Assembly: GCA_963702705.1 (NCBI GenBank) | Contig: CAVPDR010000006.1 | Coordinates: 62,001-126,000 of the forward strand | From: VRUE01 sp963702705 | Lineage (GTDB): Bacteria; Actinomycetota; Thermoleophilia; Solirubrobacterales; 70-9 | DNA length: 64,000 nucleotides | Direction: 5' to 3' | Shown: in pieces, positions 22,008-30,194 of the stretch | How positions within the stretch are numbered: position 1 is the first letter of the stretch | How the letters are laid out: the number at the start of each line of letters is the position of its first letter | Made by a program: the position numbers and the translations under genes | The notes under the pieces: model-generated | Seen by the model: the letters and a program-made list of their open reading frames with translations, nothing else | The model's database searches: none | Told to the model about the DNA's origin: nothing

Positions 22008-22868
22008 ATGTTTCAGGCTGCGGAGAAGACGGACGCGCCGGAGTTGATCGCGGCCCCCGCGATCGAGAAGCGGATCTTCTCTGTCCGCGGGCGCCAGGTG
22101 TTGCTCGACGAAGACCTAGCGGACCTCTACGGCGTGGAGACAAAACGCCTGATACAGCAGGTCAAACGCAACCTGAAGCGCTTTCCGGAGGACTTCATGT
22201 TCCAGCTGGGCAAAGCCGAGGCCGAGGCTTTGAGGTCACAAATTGCAACCTCAAATGACGGCCGGGGCGGGCGTCGCTACGCCCCGTACGTCTTCACCGA
22301 GCAGGGAGTCGCGATGCTCTCCGGGGTCCTCCGGAGCGATCGCGCGATCGCTGTCAACATCGCGATCATGCGGGCGTTCGTCGAGCTGCGACGTGAGGCG
22401 GCGGGCTACGCGGCGTTGGAGAAACGGCTCGATCAGCTGGAACGAGAGACGAGTTCGAAGCTGGGCCAGCACGATGAACACCTGGATGAGGTCTTCAAGG
22501 TCCTGCGGCAGCTGATCGCGCCGCTTTCCCATGGCGAGGCTTGTCCTACGCGACTGGCGGCGGCGCTTCTTCGGCGCTCGCGGCGAGCTTCTCGTCCCAG
22601 CCGCAGACGAGGCAGGCGTGCTGAAACGCCGAGCGGGCGAATGCGAGCGCGTATGCATGTGGGTCGTCACTGGCGCGCACGTCGTCCCAGTCGAGGATGT
22701 AGAGGCCGAGCCCGGAATCCCAGCGAGCGGCCGTGGTCGAGAGGGTGCCTTCCGCGAAGCCGGCTGGTGCCGGATGGGCGTAGGCGTAGAACGCGGCCTT
22801 GCCCACTTTGGGGTCCCCGGGCCACCATCCCACAGCCACCTCCTGGGAGTCCATCGAGTTGCGCATGA
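22008..22868 (+). CDS. ORF6N-domain protein with run-on C-terminus
   Basis: Residues about 15-125 match the ORF6N domain found in phage and mobile-element regulators: IEKRIFSVRGRQVLLDEDLA, then LYGVETKRLIQQVKRN and YVFTEQGVAMLSGVL. A predicted coiled coil (YAALEKRLDQLERETSSK) follows. After about residue 175 (VLRQLIAP) the frame continues for over 100 Arg/Pro-rich residues that are antisense to the DUF5996 gene and do not look like real protein, so the normal stop seems lost. It starts 45 bases after tRNA-Pro, a typical insertion site. Probable DNA-binding regulator of a vanished element. Confidence 0.75.
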   Translation: MFQAAEKTDAPELIAAPAIEKRIFSVRGRQVLLDEDLADLYGVETKRLIQQVKRNLKRFPEDFMFQLGKAEAEALRSQIATSNDGRGGRRYAPYVFTEQGVAMLSGVLRSDRAIAVNIAIMRAFVELRREAAGYAALEKRLDQLERETSSKLGQHDEHLDEVFKVLRQLIAPLSHGEACPTRLAAALLRRSRRASRPSRRRGRRAETPSGRMRARMHVGRHWRARRPSRGCRGRARNPSERPWSRGCLPRSRLVPDGRRRRTRPCPLWGPRATIPQPPPGSPSSCA

Positions 22869-23472
22869 TGAAGTCGTCGGATGGAGGGTCGGCCGGGAGT
22901 CCGGAGTAGAGGTTCACCGCAAGGTCGAAGGACCCCCACCAGGCGTTGACCGGCGAGGACCGGCCGCGGAACGGCGCCCTGAAGGCAGCCAGCACAAGCG
23001 CGGCCTGAGTTGCGGCAGCGAAATAGGAGGTGACTCGATCGGAGTCATAGCTCACATGCTCGTAGTCCTCGTCGAGAGGGACGGTCCATGGCACCTCCTG
23101 TGGCGTCGGGTCGATCTCGACGGTGCCGGCCAGGTCGGCCATCGCCTCCAGCAGCTCGCGCGTGACGGTTCCCACCGCACGGTCGGGAGTCAGAGGGACT
23201 TTCCGAGCGCGACCGTCGCTGTGCTCGACAACGGCCTCGTGCGTGTGCAGGTCCAGTGCGACGACGAGTGCCCCTGAGCCATCGGGTGCCGGCACCGGGC
23301 GCGTCTCCCAGCCCCGCGCGGTCAGGCGCAGCGCGGCGTGCTGAAGCTGTGGCTCCGGCGGCGCCAGCTTCGCGGCGATCTTCCCCAGGACCTGCGTATG
23401 CGCGTGAAGCGTGTCGCAGGTCTCGCTCCAGTCCTCATAGGAGACGGACGGCCACGGGTCGGGAGGCGCCAT
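22546..23472 (-). CDS. DUF5996 family protein
   Basis: A 308-residue soluble protein starting MAPPDPWPSVSYEDWSETCD, followed by LHAHTQVLGKIAAKL. This N-terminal pattern and the HAALRLTARGWETRPV strand are characteristic of DUF5996 proteins of actinobacteria and proteobacteria. Later conserved parts include WWGSFDLAVNLYSG and VAVGWWPGDPKVGKAAFYAY. Biochemical function is unknown. Its 3' end overlaps the run-on tail of the ORF6N gene on the other strand by over 300 bases; this reading is the credible one there. Confidence 0.82.
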   Translation of the reverse strand: MAPPDPWPSVSYEDWSETCDTLHAHTQVLGKIAAKLAPPEPQLQHAALRLTARGWETRPVPAPDGSGALVVALDLHTHEAVVEHSDGRARKVPLTPDRAVGTVTRELLEAMADLAGTVEIDPTPQEVPWTVPLDEDYEHVSYDSDRVTSYFAAATQAALVLAAFRAPFRGRSSPVNAWWGSFDLAVNLYSGLPADPPSDDFIMRNSMDSQEVAVGWWPGDPKVGKAAFYAYAHPAPAGFAEGTLSTTAARWDSGLGLYILDWDDVRASDDPHAYALAFARSAFQHACLVCGWDEKLAASAEEAPPPVA

Positions 23473-23598
23473 CTACCCACGGTAGCGCTCTGGCTTCAGC
23501 AGCCGCATGCCTTGACTTCCACTCGAGCAAGGGAGATGGTGCGGGAAAGGAGCTCCTGCCGATCTTGCGGTAGCGGCGGCTACGGATTGGAGGCGGAG

Positions 23599-24099
23599 AT
23601 GAGTGGCGCGGAGGCGAGTAGTGAGGGTGCGGCGGGCACACCGCCGGTCGACGCCGGAGAGATGAAGCTCGAGGTGGTGGTCGTGCCGGTCTCGGACGTC
23701 GATCGGGCGAAGGGCTTCTACGAGGGGCTGGGCTGGCGCCTCGATGCCGACCTGGCGGTCGAGGACGGCTACCGGGTGGTGCAGCTGACGCCGCCGGGGT
23801 CGGCCTGCTCGATCATCTTCGGCGAGGGGGTCACCTCGGCGCCGCCGGGCTCGTGCGAGGGGCTGCAGCTCTCGGTCTACGACATCGACGCGGCCCGCGC
23901 CGATCTGGTCGCGCGCGGGGTCGAGGTCAGCGAGACGTTCCACGACGCCACGGGGATCTTTCACCACGCCGGGAGGGGCGGGCGAGTCAGCGGTCCGGCG
24001 CCCGAGCACGCCGACTACGGCTCGTTCGTCGCCTTCAGCGACCCGGACGGCAACGACTGGCTGCTGCAGGAGATCAAGACGCGGCTTCCGGGCCGCTGA
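23599..24099 (+). CDS. VOC/glyoxalase-fold protein
   Basis: A 166-residue protein with a disordered N-terminal extension of about 20 residues, then a vicinal-oxygen-chelate domain: VVVVPVSDVDRAKGFYEGLGW, YDIDAARADLVARGVEV and FVAFSDPDGNDWLLQEI. VOC proteins bind a metal and act on small reactive molecules or antibiotics; the substrate here is unknown. The ATG at 23599 is used since upstream sequence is not conserved in character. A small gene follows at once and is probably co-translated. Confidence 0.85.
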   Translation: MSGAEASSEGAAGTPPVDAGEMKLEVVVVPVSDVDRAKGFYEGLGWRLDADLAVEDGYRVVQLTPPGSACSIIFGEGVTSAPPGSCEGLQLSVYDIDAARADLVARGVEVSETFHDATGIFHHAGRGGRVSGPAPEHADYGSFVAFSDPDGNDWLLQEIKTRLPGR

Positions 24100-24112
24100 A
24101 GGGAGAGGCCCG

Positions 24113-24280
24113 ATGACCACAAGCTATGAGTCGGTGCAGGACCTGGCCGAGGCGTTGAGGCGGGCGGCCGCGGCGCACGGCAAGCACGAGGAGCGAACGG
24201 GCGAGGAGGACCCGAACTGGCCCGATTGGTACGCGCTCTACATGGTGCGCGAGCGCGGCGGCGAAGAGCTGCCGACGTAG
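24113..24280 (+). CDS. Small acidic protein, 55 aa, paired with VOC gene
   Basis: Begins MTTSYESVQDLAEALRRAA and continues HGKHEERTG, PNWPDWYALYMVRE and GEELPT before TAG. The ATG lies 13 bases after the VOC stop, with GGGAGAGG upstream as ribosome site. The Trp/Tyr-rich segment and the fixed spacing after a VOC gene suggest a genuine small gene that I recall accompanying VOC proteins in actinobacteria. Function unknown. Confidence 0.7.
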   Translation: MTTSYESVQDLAEALRRAAAAHGKHEERTGEEDPNWPDWYALYMVRERGGEELPT

Positions 24281-24345
24281 GAGACTCCGACTGGTCCGCA
24301 TCGGCCCGTCGACGGTGCGGCGCGGGGACGGTAGTTTGGATAGCC

Positions 24346-26037
24346 GTGTCCGTTCCCGTCCTTTTCGCCGTCGATGAAGACGAGCACTCCCTGCGCGCCG
24401 TGGAGCGAGAGCTGGTCGACCGCTACTCGCAGAGCTACCGCGTCGTCCTCGCCTCCTCCGCCGAGGAGGCGATGGACAAGCTCGAGACGCTCGCCGCCGC
24501 CGGCGAAGACGTCGCCCTCGTCCTCGCCGCGCAGGAGTTCGCCGAGACGACGGGCGGCGAGCTGCTGGGCAGGGTGCGCGACCTCCACGCGCACGCCCAG
24601 CGAGGGCTGCTGATCGAGTGGGGCAGCTGGGGCGATGGCCGGACCGCCGAGGAGATCTTCGAGGCGATGGCGCGGCGGCAGATCGAGTACTACGTGATCA
24701 GGCCCTCGCGATCGCCGGACGAGCTGTTCCATCAGTCGGTCTCGACCTTCCTGCTCGAGTGGGCCCACGCGCGGCGGGTCTCGCCGCACACCGTCCACAT
24801 CGTCAGCGAGTCGTGGACCGGTAGGGCTCATGAGCTGAAAGAGGTCCTCGGTCGCTGCGCGGTGCCGCATGCTTTCCTGCTCGCCGACTCGCCCGAAGGC
24901 CGCGCCCTGGTGGCGGAGTCGGGCGATGGGGAGCCGCTGCCCCTCGTCGTCTTCCCCAACGGCACGGTTCTCGCCAACCCGACCAACCTGGAGCTGGCCA
25001 GCGCTGCCGGCGCCACGATCGACCCCGATCGGCGCGAGTACGACGTGATCATCGTCGGCGGCGGGCCGGCCGGCCTCTCGGCGGCGGTCTACGGCGCCTC
25101 CGAGGGATTCCGGACCTTGGTCGTCGACGACGGAGGTGTCGGCGGCCAGGCGACCTCGAGCTCGCTGATCCGCAACTACCTGGGCTTTCCGCGCGGAGTC
25201 AGCGGTCGCCGGCTGGCGGAGAGCGCCTACGAGCAGGCCTGGGTCTTCGGCGCCAAGTTTGCCTTCATGCACGACGCGACCGGGATCCGGCGCGAGGGCG
25301 ATCGCATTTACATCGCGCTCTCCGACGGCGGCGAGGTCAGCGCCCCCGCGGTCATCCTCGCCACCGGCGCGACCTATCACCGGCTCGGCGTCCCCGAGCT
25401 CGAGACCCTGGTCGGGGCCGGCGTCTTCTACGGCGGGCCCGCCTCCGAGGCGCCGACGACGGTCGACGAGGACGTGTACGTCGTCGGCGGCGCGAACTCC
25501 GCCGCCCAGGCGGCGCTGCACCTGGCGGAATACGCCCGTCAGGTGACCCTCGTGGTGCGGGGTGAGTCGCTCGAGAAGGGGATGTCGCACTACCTGGTGA
25601 GGCAGGTCGAGGGCACGCCCAACATCGAGGTGCGCTTCCGCACCGAGGTCATCGGCGGCGGCAAGGGCGGGGACGGCTGGCTCGAGCGCCTGGTTCTCCG
25701 CTCCCGCGCCGATGGGGAGGAGGAAGCGGTCAAAGCCGATGAGCTCTTTCTGATGATCGGCGCCCATCCGAACACCGACTGGCTCCCGGTGGAGCTCGCG
25801 CGGGGCGACGGCGGCTTCGTGCTGACCGGGCCGGACGTCGAGGGCGGGGAGAGCTGGCCGCTCGAGCGCAGCCCGCTCTCGCTCGAGACCAGCATGCCCG
25901 GCGTCTTCGCCGCAGGAGACGTCCGTCGCGGCTCGATGAACCGCGTCGCCTCCGCTGTCGGCGAGGGCTCGATCGCGATCAGGCTCGTTCACGAGTTGTT
26001 CGAGGTCGAGCAGCTGCGGACTGGCCAACGCGTCTGA
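24346..26037 (+). CDS. Receiver / thioredoxin-like / thioredoxin-reductase-like fusion
   Basis: A 563-residue protein in three parts. Residues 1-145 form a receiver-like domain (VLFAVDEDEHSLRAVERELV) in which the phosphoacceptor Asp position reads A62 (ALVLAAQEF). Residues about 150-225 form a thioredoxin/glutaredoxin-like domain (HTVHIVSESW to LVVFPNGTVL). From about 231 comes an FAD/NAD(P)H oxidoreductase with DVIIVGGGPAGLSAAVYGA and a second dinucleotide site DVYVVGGANSAAQAALHLA. Where true thioredoxin reductases have CxxC, this has GGQATSSSLIRNYLGF, so a different electron acceptor is likely. The GTG at 24346 matches the start of the receiver strand. Such fusions occur in actinobacteria and cyanobacteria; a stress-signalling role is inferred. 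Confidence 0.85.
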   Translation: MSVPVLFAVDEDEHSLRAVERELVDRYSQSYRVVLASSAEEAMDKLETLAAAGEDVALVLAAQEFAETTGGELLGRVRDLHAHAQRGLLIEWGSWGDGRTAEEIFEAMARRQIEYYVIRPSRSPDELFHQSVSTFLLEWAHARRVSPHTVHIVSESWTGRAHELKEVLGRCAVPHAFLLADSPEGRALVAESGDGEPLPLVVFPNGTVLANPTNLELASAAGATIDPDRREYDVIIVGGGPAGLSAAVYGASEGFRTLVVDDGGVGGQATSSSLIRNYLGFPRGVSGRRLAESAYEQAWVFGAKFAFMHDATGIRREGDRIYIALSDGGEVSAPAVILATGATYHRLGVPELETLVGAGVFYGGPASEAPTTVDEDVYVVGGANSAAQAALHLAEYARQVTLVVRGESLEKGMSHYLVRQVEGTPNIEVRFRTEVIGGGKGGDGWLERLVLRSRADGEEEAVKADELFLMIGAHPNTDWLPVELARGDGGFVLTGPDVEGGESWPLERSPLSLETSMPGVFAAGDVRRGSMNRVASAVGEGSIAIRLVHELFEVEQLRTGQRV

Positions 26038-26143
26038 TCTCGCTCGCCTTGAAGGCCGCGGCGAACAGGTCTAGGTTGGTCGGGAAGTGGTGTGCAACGC
26101 GCCCCGGCTCACGCCCAAGCGCTCGACGATCAGGAGGAAGGCA

Positions 26144-26446
26144 ATGAATACCTACGTGATCCGCCGCGAAAAGGCCTGGCAGAACGCGGGCGAGCTGGAG
26201 GTCGCCGCCGGGCGCTCGAAAGAGGTCGCTGAGAGCGACTTCCCCGACGACATCCGCTGGATCCGCAGCTACGTGATCAGCGAGCCGGGCGGCACGCTCG
26301 GGACCGTCTGCATCTACCAGGCGAGTGGGCCCGAGGCCGTCCGCGATCATGCCCAGCGGGTCGGGATGCCCGCCGATGAAGTACTCGAGGTCGCCGACAC
26401 CGTGGTGATCCGGCCCGATCCCGAGCCGGAGGCAGCCTCGGCCTGA
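26144..26446 (+). CDS. DUF4242 (nickel-binding-like) protein
   Basis: A 100-residue protein starting MNTYVIRREKAWQNAGELE, with ESDFPDDIRWIRSYVI and ASGPEAVRDHAQRVGMP. This is the layout of DUF4242, a small ferredoxin-like fold. The ATG is preceded by CAGGAGGAAG, a strong ribosome site that decides the start. Function is unknown. Confidence 0.78.
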   Translation: MNTYVIRREKAWQNAGELEVAAGRSKEVAESDFPDDIRWIRSYVISEPGGTLGTVCIYQASGPEAVRDHAQRVGMPADEVLEVADTVVIRPDPEPEAASA

Positions 26447-26483
26447 CCGGCAAGCGCTGGGTGCTCCCGGCGAGGGCCGTGGG

Positions 26484-27044
26484 TTGTGGCCGCCAAGCGG
26501 GCTCACCGTAGAGTGGGCCGCCTTGGCCAGAGAGCTCAAGTACGTCGACCCAAGCCGGCAGCCGGGCCGGTTCAGCCGCGCCTACGCCAGGTTCTCCAAC
26601 ACCGGCCTGGGACGGTTCCTCTCGGTCCACGTGGTGTGGAAGGTCGACCCGTTCCTGATGCGGGTCAGCCGCGGCCACCTCGGGCTGGACCTGACGATCC
26701 CCACCGCCCTGCTCGAGACACGGGGCGCGAGGAGCGGCGCGCTGCGGCGCAACGTGGTCATCTACTTCCATGACGGCAAGCGGGTAACGATCGTCGCTTC
26801 GAAGCTCGGCCTCGCGCAGCACCCGTCCTGGTTCCACAATCTGCGGGCCGACCCGGAGGTCGCGCTCGGCGGCATTCCGATGCGGGCGAACGTGGTCGAG
26901 GACGAGGCGGAGCGGCAGCGGCTCTGGACGCTTGCCGATCGGGTCTTTGCGCCCTACGCGGCGTACCGCCGCGAAGCGGCGAAGGCAAACCGGACGATCC
27001 CGATCGTCCAGCTCACGCCGCGCAAGTCAGACGCAGTCGCGTAG
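26484..27044 (+). CDS. F420-dependent nitroreductase family (Ddn-like) oxidoreductase
   Basis: A protein of up to 186 residues with the deazaflavin-dependent nitroreductase core: TALLETRGARSGALRRN, VVIYFHDGKRVTIVAS and HPSWFHNLRADPEVAL. These proteins use reduced F420, made by the cof/fbi genes of this window, to reduce quinones or nitro compounds near the membrane. The start is uncertain: TTG at 26484 or TTG at 26523, no ATG or GTG fitting. The N-terminal part before about residue 60 is amphipathic. No partner gene is evident. Confidence 0.87.
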   Translation: MWPPSGLTVEWAALARELKYVDPSRQPGRFSRAYARFSNTGLGRFLSVHVVWKVDPFLMRVSRGHLGLDLTIPTALLETRGARSGALRRNVVIYFHDGKRVTIVASKLGLAQHPSWFHNLRADPEVALGGIPMRANVVEDEAERQRLWTLADRVFAPYAAYRREAAKANRTIPIVQLTPRKSDAVA

Positions 27045-27152
27045 TTGGGACCGCGACCAGAGCCCTCAACGCAATGTCGCTCGAGCTATGAATCGCTTGT
27101 CGTCCGCCTTAGTCTTCTCGTAGTCATCGATCCAAGTTGCAAGGAGGCAGCG

Positions 27153-27530
27153 ATGCAGAGCTGGGACCTGAGGACCGTCGAAGCGGAGCCGCATCAGCCG
27201 CAGATCCTCGCGTCGGGCGACGACGCGCGGACCATCATGCTGTACCTCCCAGCGGGAGAGGAACTTCAGGAGCACGAGGTGCACGAGCGTGCCAGAGTTC
27301 TCGTCGTCGAGGGTGAGGTCGATGTCACCACGCTCAACGGGACGGCCGTTTCGGCGAGTGCCGGTCACCTGTTCGAGTTCGATCCCGGAGAGCGTCACAC
27401 GGTTGCCGCACGGTCGGACGCCCGCCTGCTGTTGATCCTCACGCCCTGGCCTGGCGACGGCCATCCAGGAGCGATGACGCTCGAGCAGAAGGCCGTAGCC
27501 CGTCAGAGCGCCCAGAGCGCGCGGTCCTGA
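27153..27530 (+). CDS. Small cupin-domain protein
   Basis: A 125-residue single cupin: IMLYLPAGEELQEHEVHERA (first motif, with the His and Glu ligands) and HLFEFDPGERHTVAARSDAR (second motif). It probably binds a metal. The ATG is preceded by AAGGAGGCAG. It lies convergent with the PdxR gene, separated by only 4 bases. Substrate unknown. Confidence 0.82.
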   Translation: MQSWDLRTVEAEPHQPQILASGDDARTIMLYLPAGEELQEHEVHERARVLVVEGEVDVTTLNGTAVSASAGHLFEFDPGERHTVAARSDARLLLILTPWPGDGHPGAMTLEQKAVARQSAQSARS

Positions 27531-27534
27531 TTGC

Positions 27535-28944
27535 TCAGCTGGTTCGATTCCCTGCAAGCGCTCCCGCAATGATGCGGATGCTCTGCTCGGTTGCCGCCTC
27601 AGGGAGGTTGGCGAAGCCGAGGACGAGTCCGGGTGGGCCGCCGGGCCGGAAGCGATGCAGGGCCAGGCCCTCGAGTCCCAGGCCCTGCATCGCTGCCGCG
27701 CCGATAAGCGTCGCCTCGTCGACGTCCGGCGGGAGATCAGCCAGCTCGTAGAGGCCGGCGGCGCCCTCGCTGACGCGAGCCTGCGGCAGGTGGCGCGCGA
27801 GCGCCCCGAGCAGGGCCTCGCGCCGCAGCTGGTAGCGCTGGCGCACGCGGCGCAGGTGGCGGTCGAGCTCGCCGCGGACGATGAAGTCGTGCAGTGCCAA
27901 CTGCCCGATCGCCTCCGAGCCGCGGTCCTCGACCGCCTTGATCGAGACCAGCGGCCAGCCCAGCCAGGAGGGAGCAAGCATCCAGCCGAGGCGCATGCCC
28001 GGCACCAGGCGCTTGCTCGCCGAGCCGATGTAGGCGACCCGCTCGGGGGCCAGGCCCTGCAGGGCGCCGACGCCGCCGCCGTCGTAGCGCAGCTCGGAAT
28101 CGAAGTCGTCCTCGACGATCAGCTTCTCGTCGCGCTCCGCCCACTCGATCAACGCCGCTCGCCTTGCGCTGCTCAGTACGGCGCCGGTCGGAAACTGGTG
28201 CGCCGGGGTGACGACGACCGCGGCAGCGTCGGTTGCCTCGAGGGCCTCGACGACGAGCCCCTCGGCATCGACCGGCACCGGTACCACCTCGAGGCCCGCC
28301 TGCTCCACCAGCAGCCTGTGGTGGTGCCAGCCGGGGTCCTCCAGGGCTACCCGCTCGATCCCCCGGTGTCGCAGCCAGCGGGCGATCAGCGAGAGGCCCT
28401 GGGAGAAGCCGGTGCAGATGATGATCTGCTCGGGCTCGGCGGCGGCGCCCTGGACGCGGCCGAGGTATTCGGCAAGCGATTCGCGCAGTGCGGGCACGCC
28501 GCGCGGGTCGGGGTAGTCGACGGCGTCGATCGGGGCCTGGCGCCAGGCGGCACGCAACGAGCGCAGCCAACGGTCGCGGGGGAAGCCGGCGAGATCCGGG
28601 ACGCCCGGGTCGAGGCGGTGGCGGAACTCGGGCAGCAGCGAGCGTGCAGGCGCCCGGGGCTTGGCGACCTGAACCGCGCGCGCGACCCGGGTCGGCGCCC
28701 CCTGGCTGGCGAGCAGGTAGCCCTCGGCGGCGAGCTGGCCGTAGGCCTCGCTGACGACTCCGCGCGAGATCCCCAGCTCGGAGGCGAGGCTGCGGGTGGA
28801 CGGGAGTCGCGCGCCCGCCGCGAGCCGGCCGGCGCGGATGTCCGCGCGGATCGAGCGCTCGATCTGTTCGTGCAGCGGCACGGCGCCGTCTCGGTCCAGG
28901 GCGACCAAGAGCCCCCGGCCAACTGGTCCATTGGAGCGAGTCAT
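27535..28944 (-). CDS. PdxR/MocR-type regulator (GntR HTH plus aminotransferase domain)
   Basis: A 469-residue protein. Residues about 18-90 form a GntR winged helix (VPLHEQIERSIRADIRAGRL, LPSTRSLASELGISRG). The rest is a fold-type I aminotransferase domain with the PLP lysine in YIGSASKRLVPGMRLGW. MocR proteins use PLP as effector and often control vitamin B6 or amino-acid genes. The divergent neighbour is an FAD-dependent oxidoreductase, and the 38-44 bp spacer carries inverted repeats matching the start of this gene, so autoregulation and control of the neighbour are likely. Confidence 0.9.
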   Translation of the reverse strand: MTRSNGPVGRGLLVALDRDGAVPLHEQIERSIRADIRAGRLAAGARLPSTRSLASELGISRGVVSEAYGQLAAEGYLLASQGAPTRVARAVQVAKPRAPARSLLPEFRHRLDPGVPDLAGFPRDRWLRSLRAAWRQAPIDAVDYPDPRGVPALRESLAEYLGRVQGAAAEPEQIIICTGFSQGLSLIARWLRHRGIERVALEDPGWHHHRLLVEQAGLEVVPVPVDAEGLVVEALEATDAAAVVVTPAHQFPTGAVLSSARRAALIEWAERDEKLIVEDDFDSELRYDGGGVGALQGLAPERVAYIGSASKRLVPGMRLGWMLAPSWLGWPLVSIKAVEDRGSEAIGQLALHDFIVRGELDRHLRRVRQRYQLRREALLGALARHLPQARVSEGAAGLYELADLPPDVDEATLIGAAAMQGLGLEGLALHRFRPGGPPGLVLGFANLPEAATEQSIRIIAGALAGNRTS

Positions 28945-28970
28945 GACTGGCCCTGTATAGCGGACCAGTC
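28922..28970. promoter_or_regulatory. Candidate PdxR operator
   Basis: ACTGGTCC at 28922-28929 has its complement GGACCAGT at 28962-28969. GACTGG at 28945-28950 pairs with CCAGTC at 28965-28970. The repeats flank the start of the PdxR-like gene and face the divergent oxidoreductase. Seen in sequence; binding inferred. Confidence 0.5.
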
Positions 28971-28988
28971 AATCCATACGATGTGCCA

Positions 28989-30155
28989 ATGAGCCGAGTG
29001 ACGATCGTCGGAGGGGGGCTTGCCGGTTTGACGGCGGCGATCGAGTGCGCCGAGGCCGGGGCTGAGGTGCGGCTGCTAGAGGCTCACGAGGCGCTCGGCG
29101 GCCGTGCTCGCAGCATGGGCGGTCCGTACAAGGCGAACTTCGGGCCGCACGTCATCTACAAGGACGGGCCGCTGTGGTCCTGGCTGGTGGAGCGGGACCT
29201 GATGCCGCCCCATGCCGGCCCACCGCTTTCCGGTATCCGCTTTCGCTGGCAGGGCGCCGTTCGCCGCACGCCACCGCTGGGGACGATCCCGGCGGTGCTG
29301 CGCCTGCGCGGCCGCGAGGCGCCGGTCGACCAGGACTTCCGCAGCTGGGTTACCAGTCACGCCGACGAGCAGACCGCGGCGATGCTCTCGGCGGCGGCCG
29401 GGGTCTACACCTTCCATCACGATCCGGGCGAGCTGTCGGCCGCTTTCGTCTGGAAGCACTCGGTCCGGGTCCTGCTCAGCCCGCCGCCGACCGCCCGCTA
29501 TCTGCTCGGCGGCTGGGGGGCGATGATCGGGGCGCTGGAGGCGCGTGCGCGGGAGCTGGGAGTGGCGATCGAGCTGGGTCACCCGGTTGAGTCTTTGCCC
29601 GATGGGCCGACGGTCGTCGCCACCGAACTCCACCAGGCGCGAGAGCTGTGCGGCGACGAGTCGCTCGCCTGGCCGGCGGGGAGGACCGTCTGCATCGACC
29701 TCGGGATAGAGCATCGCCGCGGCGACCCCTTCATCGTCTCCGACCTCGACGAGGCCGGCTGGATCGAGCGCTTCAGCGCAGCCGACCCGTCTTTGGCACC
29801 CGAGGGCGAGGAGCTGGTGCAGGCGCAGATGCCGATTCGTCCCGGCGAGAGCGCCGAACAGGCCGCGTTGAGACTGGAGCGTCTTCTCGACGCCTCGCTG
29901 CCGGAGCGAAAGCAGCGACAGACCTGGCACCGGCGCCAGGTGATGGAGGGCAGAACGGGCCCGCTCGACTATCCCGGCAAGACGTGGCGCGATCGGCCGG
30001 CCGTCGATCGAGGTGAGGGGGTCTACCTCGCCGGCGACATGGTCGCCGCCCCCGGCCTGCTTTCCGAGGTCGCCTGGGCCAGCGGGGTCGAGGCGGGAGG
30101 CCTCGCCGCCGCCCTCGCGGGCGCAGGGCAGCCTGCGCTCAAGCGCGTGGCCTAG
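28989..30155 (+). CDS. FAD-dependent oxidoreductase (phytoene desaturase/amine oxidase-like)
   Basis: A 388-residue flavoprotein with the N-terminal dinucleotide site VTIVGGGLAGLTAAIECAEAG, the GGR motif (EALGGRARSMGG) and the C-terminal FAD motif GVYLAGDMVAAPGLLSEVAW. This layout fits the NAD(P)-binding Rossmann flavin group including phytoene dehydrogenases and protoporphyrinogen-oxidase-like proteins. The substrate is not identifiable. The ATG at 28989 is preferred; a GTG two codons upstream is possible. Likely controlled by the divergent PdxR-type protein. Confidence 0.8.
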   Translation: MSRVTIVGGGLAGLTAAIECAEAGAEVRLLEAHEALGGRARSMGGPYKANFGPHVIYKDGPLWSWLVERDLMPPHAGPPLSGIRFRWQGAVRRTPPLGTIPAVLRLRGREAPVDQDFRSWVTSHADEQTAAMLSAAAGVYTFHHDPGELSAAFVWKHSVRVLLSPPPTARYLLGGWGAMIGALEARARELGVAIELGHPVESLPDGPTVVATELHQARELCGDESLAWPAGRTVCIDLGIEHRRGDPFIVSDLDEAGWIERFSAADPSLAPEGEELVQAQMPIRPGESAEQAALRLERLLDASLPERKQRQTWHRRQVMEGRTGPLDYPGKTWRDRPAVDRGEGVYLAGDMVAAPGLLSEVAWASGVEAGGLAAALAGAGQPALKRVA

Positions 30156-30194
30156 GCCCGGGCATCGCCGGTCACTCTCGGCTAGCGTCCCCCC

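Noticed and set aside
23435..24120. Minus-strand frames over the VOC gene region
   Set aside because: The VOC domain on the plus strand is clear, and the antisense frames have no recognisable pattern or ribosome sites.
24238..26028. A 596-codon open frame on the minus strand
   Set aside because: Antisense to the receiver/thioredoxin-reductase fusion, whose motifs are clear. The antisense protein shows no domain.
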